Assembly (NCBI GenBank): GCA_905397405.1
Contig: CAJPVJ010000614.1
Location: 1-22,248 of the forward strand
DNA: 22,248 nt
Reading direction: 5' to 3'
DNA from: Oppiella nova
Lineage: Eukaryota > Arthropoda > Arachnida > Sarcoptiformes > Oppiidae
Below are positions 12,912 through 19,600 of the stretch, piece by piece. Below the pieces are notes generated by a model that was not told the DNA's origin, ran no database searches, and was given only the letters and a program-made list of their open reading frames with translations. A program made the position numbers and the translations under genes. Each line of letters begins with the position of its first letter. The stretch's first letter is position 1.

Positions 12912-15900
12912 TCTCTCTCTCCTATTGTGTGTATAAACAAAACCTCATCCAATCACTGCCCCCGTAGACCAGACTGAGCGCACACACACTTCATATAATA
13001 ACCACCACAACCTACCTGTGCTCTAATACATAGCCCGAAAAGTGAGAGCTCAGAGAGTGGAAGTGAAAGTGGTTTGAAATTTTCATTTTATAACTTTTGT
13101 AAACGATTGTGTATTACGTGTGTTGAACACAACTTCACAAAACATAACATTAAAAGTGTTTTATAAAATATGTGGTGTTGTTTCGGTCACATTTTGGGTC
13201 AACACCTGTACTATAATCCCTGTCCACCACTGCCAACATATCAGGCATTCGTACGGAATAGATATCATCGCCAGAAGCTGCGACAGCGCCGGTATGCTAT
13301 TGTATAAGACTTGTATACCTATCACATACTATTTTAAGCCCCCATTATATTCTAGTATATAATATATCAGACAATAAATTGACTGAAAATTTTATTTTTC
13401 ACTTCAAAATCAGTGCTCAAAACCTTATAATTAAAATTTCGATAGACTTTCACTCCGGGCGCACACAACCTACCAGCCCCTGAGTTACTTTCCCTATTTA
13501 TCTGGAGCTACCAGTCCATTGTTGGGGCCCTTTAAGCGGGCACCAGACGCTTGGCATCGGTACCTACCCTTAGATGTCCGATCGTATTGTGAATATAATA
13601 TACAGTATAACATGTAATACAAGTGATGGTACTCCGAGAGCTCCTACCTTTCGGGTAATGTCCTAAAGGGAAACGGCTATTGAATAACATTTCTCTCGAC
13701 ATCAACACTACACTAAATAAGATTTGCTGTTTTTTCATGTCGTTCCCCCTTACAGTCCCCTTTCAATGATGTTTTTTGTGGTGCTTTTAATTTAGGAGTT
13801 CATAATTGGGGCCCAATTTTGTTACTGATTTTATATACAGTATTCACTCTCGTATTCACACTTCCAATTAAATGGACAGTAGGCTCAGTAGGCATACAAT
13901 CAGAGCACCTGTATTTCTATCAATACACACACACTTTGATTAGCTCCCGGGCCCTTTCACGCGATTGGCATACAGTAGACCCTCTCGTAGTTATAATGAT
14001 TTTAGTCTACATTTTGTAATGAATTTTATTTGATATAACAAAACAGTCAATGAGTGGGGAAATGGATGTCTATTTTGCTACCAATTCTGTGTATTATTTT
14101 TATTTTGTTATTCAATAGTGTCTGAGAAAAAAGTTTGCATTAGTTTTTGCAGTACATTATAACGAGCCATTACTAGAGTATAGGAGCTTATGGCCAGGGA
14201 TTTGTGTACAGAGTATATACACGTATGTTTGGGTCAGTATTTTCAGCGTAAAATAAAAGGCTGTCCCCCTTAAGTCCCTCTAACACACGGGCCCCGGTAT
14301 TATATATGTGGTGTCCGAGACTTTTATAGCCTTTCCACGAGATCCCACTCCACTTTCAGCGCATAAATAATATATAATTAAACTTTTGGTTCACTTTTTC
14401 TCAGAAGAGTGACCACTGGTTGCACCACAAGACATGACCACTTATTATACATCCCTATCCCCTCTCATTGCCAATGACCTGTTCACACTGTACAGCGAGA
14501 GGGACACGACCTAACTGTCCCTTTTGGCTATTATTTTTCGCCATACGAGCCCTTAACTGGTTGTGCGGAAAAAGTTTTTAATTTGATTTTTTTGTCTAAA
14601 AACTCTTTAAAAGTATAAAAACCGTGAAAATATGAGCCGAGAAAATTCATATTAGGCTCCCTTTCCCTCCTTACCCCAGTCCTCTCAACTAACTATCAAA
14701 AACAGTCAATGAGTGGGGAAATGGATGTCTATTTTGCTACCAATTCTGTGTATTATTTTTATTTTGTTATTCAATAGTGTCTGAGAAAAAAGTTTGCATT
14801 AGTTTTTGCAGTACATTATAACGAGTCATTACTAGAGTATAGGAGCTTATGGCCAGGGATTTGTGTACAGAGTATATACACGTATGTTTGGGTCAGTATT
14901 TCAGCGTAAAAATAAAAGGCTGTCCCCCTTAAGTCCCTCTAACACACGGGCCCCGGTATTATATATGTGATGTCCGAGCCTTTTATAGCCTTTCCACGAG
15001 ATCCCACTCCACTTTCAGCGCATAAATGTGTTCACAACTAATATATAATTAAACTTTTGGTTCACTTTTTCTCAGAAGAGTGACCACTGGTTGCACCACA
15101 AGACATGACCACTTATTATACATCCCTATCCCCTCTCATTGCCATTGACCTGTTCACACTGTACAGCGAGAGGGACACGACCTAACTGTCCCTTTTGGCT
15201 ATTATTTTTCGCCATACGAGCCCTTAACTGGTTGTGCGGAAAGTTTTTAATTTGATTTTTTTGTCTAAAAACTCTTTAAAAGTATAAAAACCGTGAAAAT
15301 ATGAGCCGAGAAAATTCATATTAGGCTCCCTTTCCCTCCTTACCCCAGTCCTCTCAACTAACTATCCATAAATCAGCGTTTCTGTGTGTATGTGTGCACC
15401 GGTAGGCTATTAAGTCTTTTGCACACATCGAGTGGTTGTTTAAAACTTTTTCGGCACAAAAATTAGCTGTTTTTGTAAATGAGAAAAATAACAGAGTTTT
15501 GTGTCCCGAAAAATATACCTCCAGTTCCTAAAGGGAAGTGCATTATAAAAATTATTACTTGAATTATTAGTCTCTCAGCTCTCTCTCTCTCCCTCTCTCT
15601 CTCTCTCGCAGTAATGATAATTGAATTTTAAATAATTGTAATTATAGTGCCGTTAATCGCATATAAAAAGGTGTAAAAAGGATTGCATTCTCTCATCGTA
15701 TGCCCCCTCCCGGTGCTCACATTTAGCCCATACTTTCAAGAAACAGTCCTCAACACACTTTCACTTATTATAAATATCTACCCGTCCATCAATAGACACC
15801 ATTCTCTCATTAATCATACGTACGGCACAGCCATTAACTTCTAGGTATACCTGTGTGCGGGCACAGGTATGTCAACGTCTGGTGAATCCCTGATATTGAA

Positions 15901-16647
15901 CAGTACTTTCGCTTTTTTGGTGACTTTTTCTGTCCAAAAGTAATAAATGCATAAAAGTTTCAAATTATAATTTATATCAAATCAAAGTTTTTTGCCTTTT
16001 TCTCAGACTCTATGATAAAAAAGTTTTTCAAACCCATAGCCATAGCCCACACACACAGTGAATATGTGTAGTGAAAGTCATTATTGACAGCATATGTGCA
16101 GTCAAAAGGGGTTATTATAAGTGAAAAAGTCTTATTTGTCTTAAAAGTTAATATTATCTTAAAATACATCTCAAATGTGGTTTAAGAGGCACATACAGCA
16201 CTTCATAGCCACCTCCCGACCCCCTTTCCCTACCACTCATCGGATACTTAACGCAAATAAATCGGCGATATTTTGAAATTAAAAACTCCTTTTAAAGTAT
16301 TTAGTATTTTAAAACTTTTGTTTATTTAAATTATTATTTTTTCATTCAGACAATAATAATATAAAATATAACAACTTAACGCAAATAAATCGGCGATATT
16401 TTGAAATTAAAAACTCCTTTTAAAGTATTTAGTATTTTAAAACTTTTGTTTATTTAAATTATTATTTTTCCATTCAGACAATAATAATATAAAATATAAC
16501 ACCAAATATGAAAGTTGCGATAATTTTAATAACAAGTTTTATATTGATATTATGAAAAGTAATCATAATTTTAAACAATATTTTTCTTTTTAATAATAAT
16601 AAACGATTTAATCGTATTTCAAAGGAATGTATAATTTTTTCGCTCTC

Positions 16648-16695
<48 letters not shown>

Positions 16696-19600
16696 TTCTC
16701 GATATGAATCACAAAAATATATATGAAATTTCAACATCAAATTTCACATATCTTTCTAAAAATATTGTCAAATCATTTTAGAAAAACACTAGCATAATTA
16801 TACTAGCATAAAATATTTAAAAATCATTTAAAAATTATTCAAACACTGAATATAATGAACAATATATTCATATTGATAATTATTTATATTTGTACTGCAA
16901 TTAAGTGAGTCCAGTGATAAACATGGTAAACAATATACTAGCACCACTATCTACTTATTATCAATTGTGTACAAATAATATAACTGTTAAACTGTTTATT
17001 AAAATAGAAATCTTATTATTCACTTACGATTTATTATAACAATAATAACTTACAGTATATTATATCTTACTATTAATTGTGGAAATCTTATACTGAAATA
17101 AATATCCAGTTATTGTAATATACAGAGAATGACAGGCGCGCCGGTACTGTATATGTATCGCACGATTGACACATAATTAGCGCTAAAAACTGTAAATTAC
17201 ATTCAATCGTGTGATGTGTGATGTCTATTAGTGTATTAAATGACTACAACTTTTGTAATATACGAGCAAATTATATTTAATTTTTGTAATATACTATTAA
17301 CACGAATAGTATACTGTATAAAAGTTTTTGTAATAATATTTTCACTGTGAATATAATAAAACAATTTTTTCAGGTGTTTCACTAAAAGCTTTTTGTGTGT
17401 CTATCAGTGAAAATCCTCTGATGTGTCATACAGTTATCAAATTATGTAAACTTGCATGTTTATATATAAAACTTGGTTTAAAACATCATATATTTCATTA
17501 ACACATAATATTTTCTGTGTTATAATCACATGATATGTTCAGTTGATTGTTATTTTCAATGTTAATAATTTAATAATGAATTGTCTTATAATATGTATTT
17601 CCCGATAACAAAGTGTTACTATTAATGGTATAAATTACAAACTATACCATATATTATATTTAGTGACTGTATAAATGAATATTAGTACATTGCGATTAAC
17701 AAACGATTTAATTATAATGTGATTAATCATGACTTCAATATATTATGGGATTATCGGATGCTTTCGGAGCCTAATATACAGCCAAAGGTTTTTTGCCATA
17801 ATTTTTATAACTATTTCAGACTTCATATAAACCTCCAAATTATTAAATTTATCAAATTTTGCATTTAAAAAACTTTTTCACCGCTTGTAATATTAATCAA
17901 AATATTTTCACTTATCATTCATTTTCGTAATCTCTTATCTAAACGCTAATCTGTTATTAACCACAAAAAACTTATCAAATATTTTCTCTCATTTTTTCTA
18001 ATTCATCACAAAAGCTATGATATTCTGGTGAACCGTTTATCAATGTTGAGGTGAGAAATATTTAGACTCTAACCCCTCATCCCTGTCCACCCCTACCCGC
18101 CCAGCGATGAAGGCTATCTATGTGTCAAAAAAGTGTCTGAATTTTCTCATACATAATATGACGAATGACTTATTGCTCGTGAATTGAGCAAGCATACATT
18201 ATACGCCATTAAATACCTGGCATTTATACCAGCGATGAAGGCTATCTATGTGTCAAAAAAGTGTCTGAATTTTCTCATACATAATATGACGAATGACTTA
18301 TTGCTCGTGAATTGAGCAAGCATACATTATACGCCATTAAATACCTGCGTAAATACTCCCCCTGACTGTCTATCCCCTGACCCTACAACGACTCTCTCAC
18401 TCACTCACCATGTAGTCAGTGTGTCCACAGTCACCCAGTAACCAAACCCCAAACCCACGATAGATACGTATAGAGGCGCTCTCAGTGCTTGAGATGTCCA
18501 GATGGACACGGATGGGATACTTCAGACACATGAAATGCTCTGCACACGGGACTCTAGGGTAAGGGGAAAGTAACCACAGAGTTTTCAAATATAACTATAC
18601 TTATCGCTGAGAATTATTCTGAAACTAATTACACTGTATTCCTGTATACCTGTATATCTCCCTATCCCACTCTGTCACCTGTATTTGTACACGTGTTTGG
18701 TATACAGTATACGAGTGATGCCAGTGATAGGTATAGACTATAGGTATAGGTATAGTGTAGTGTCCATACAATTGCCTGTGTTCTCGGAAACACCACCGCT
18801 ATTGCTATTGTATTGTATTGTATTTGCATTTCACTACCAGTGCTTGACTACCAGTGCTTGTGTCCGAAAGTTATATTATTAAGTGTTTATATGATTTGAT
18901 ATATGGATCGGCCGGTGGGAAAGGCAGACCTCTTAGCTCCCGAGAAAAGCCCCGAAAAAGCTATTATTAATGTACAAAAACTGATGAAATTTTTTCGTGT
19001 TTGGCATTTAAACAGCAGTTCACAGGCCAAGGATCTCTGGTACGAAAGGATCCAACAGTAAGTGTATTATTATTATTATTAATTCAATTATAATTGTGTT
19101 TTAGTATTAATTTTTCATATGTCTCGCACACTATTTGAACATAAATTAGTCGTTTTAATGAATTGATCAGTGTAGGTTTTATCAGCCACTGATTTCATTA
19201 GTTGATAGCAACTTTCTAATTATATTTATGTATAATTGAATGCATTTCCTATTTGTGTTGAGATTATTATTATTTAATAATAATAATATAATTGCATAAA
19301 AGTATACAGTATATGCTCACGTAACAAAAAGTGATAATAAAATAGCGATGGTCACTATTTTCATAATATTAAATGCATTGGTCAACAGAGTATCCTTTTC
19401 AATTTTGTAGTAATATACTTTGTTTACGTTATATAATACATGAATTATATCAATGAAATTGTTTATTAAAATTTTCCATAATATAAATCATAGGAATTGT
19501 ACCTGTATCAAATGTTCCCAAAAAAAGTTTGTATTTCTACTGATATTTAATTAGCATATGACTCGGACATTGATTTTTTGCTAGTTAACTTTAACTTTTT

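Larger units (their letters stand above)
10046..19015 (+). other. Large intron C-D (about 9 kb)
   Basis: The exon C donor and exon D acceptor are phase-matched and the joined protein matches the family, so 8970 bp are intronic in the main transcript. Contents: three CT arrays, a 659-bp-offset tandem duplication, two 128-bp-offset duplications, the left arm of the 544-bp inverted repeat, many TACCTGTSC and GCACCGGTA motifs, and an antisense exon candidate. Parts of 10.0-15.9 kb are noticeably pyrimidine-rich on the + strand. From 10.5 to 11.6 kb and 16.7 to 18.0 kb the sequence is plain AT-rich DNA. Confidence 0.85.

Noticed and set aside
17127-17670. Left repeat arm as a Tc1/mariner element end (CAGTCACT next to TA)
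   Set aside because: A TA follows the arm at 17671, but the right arm is not preceded by TA and no opposite terminus or transposase is visible.
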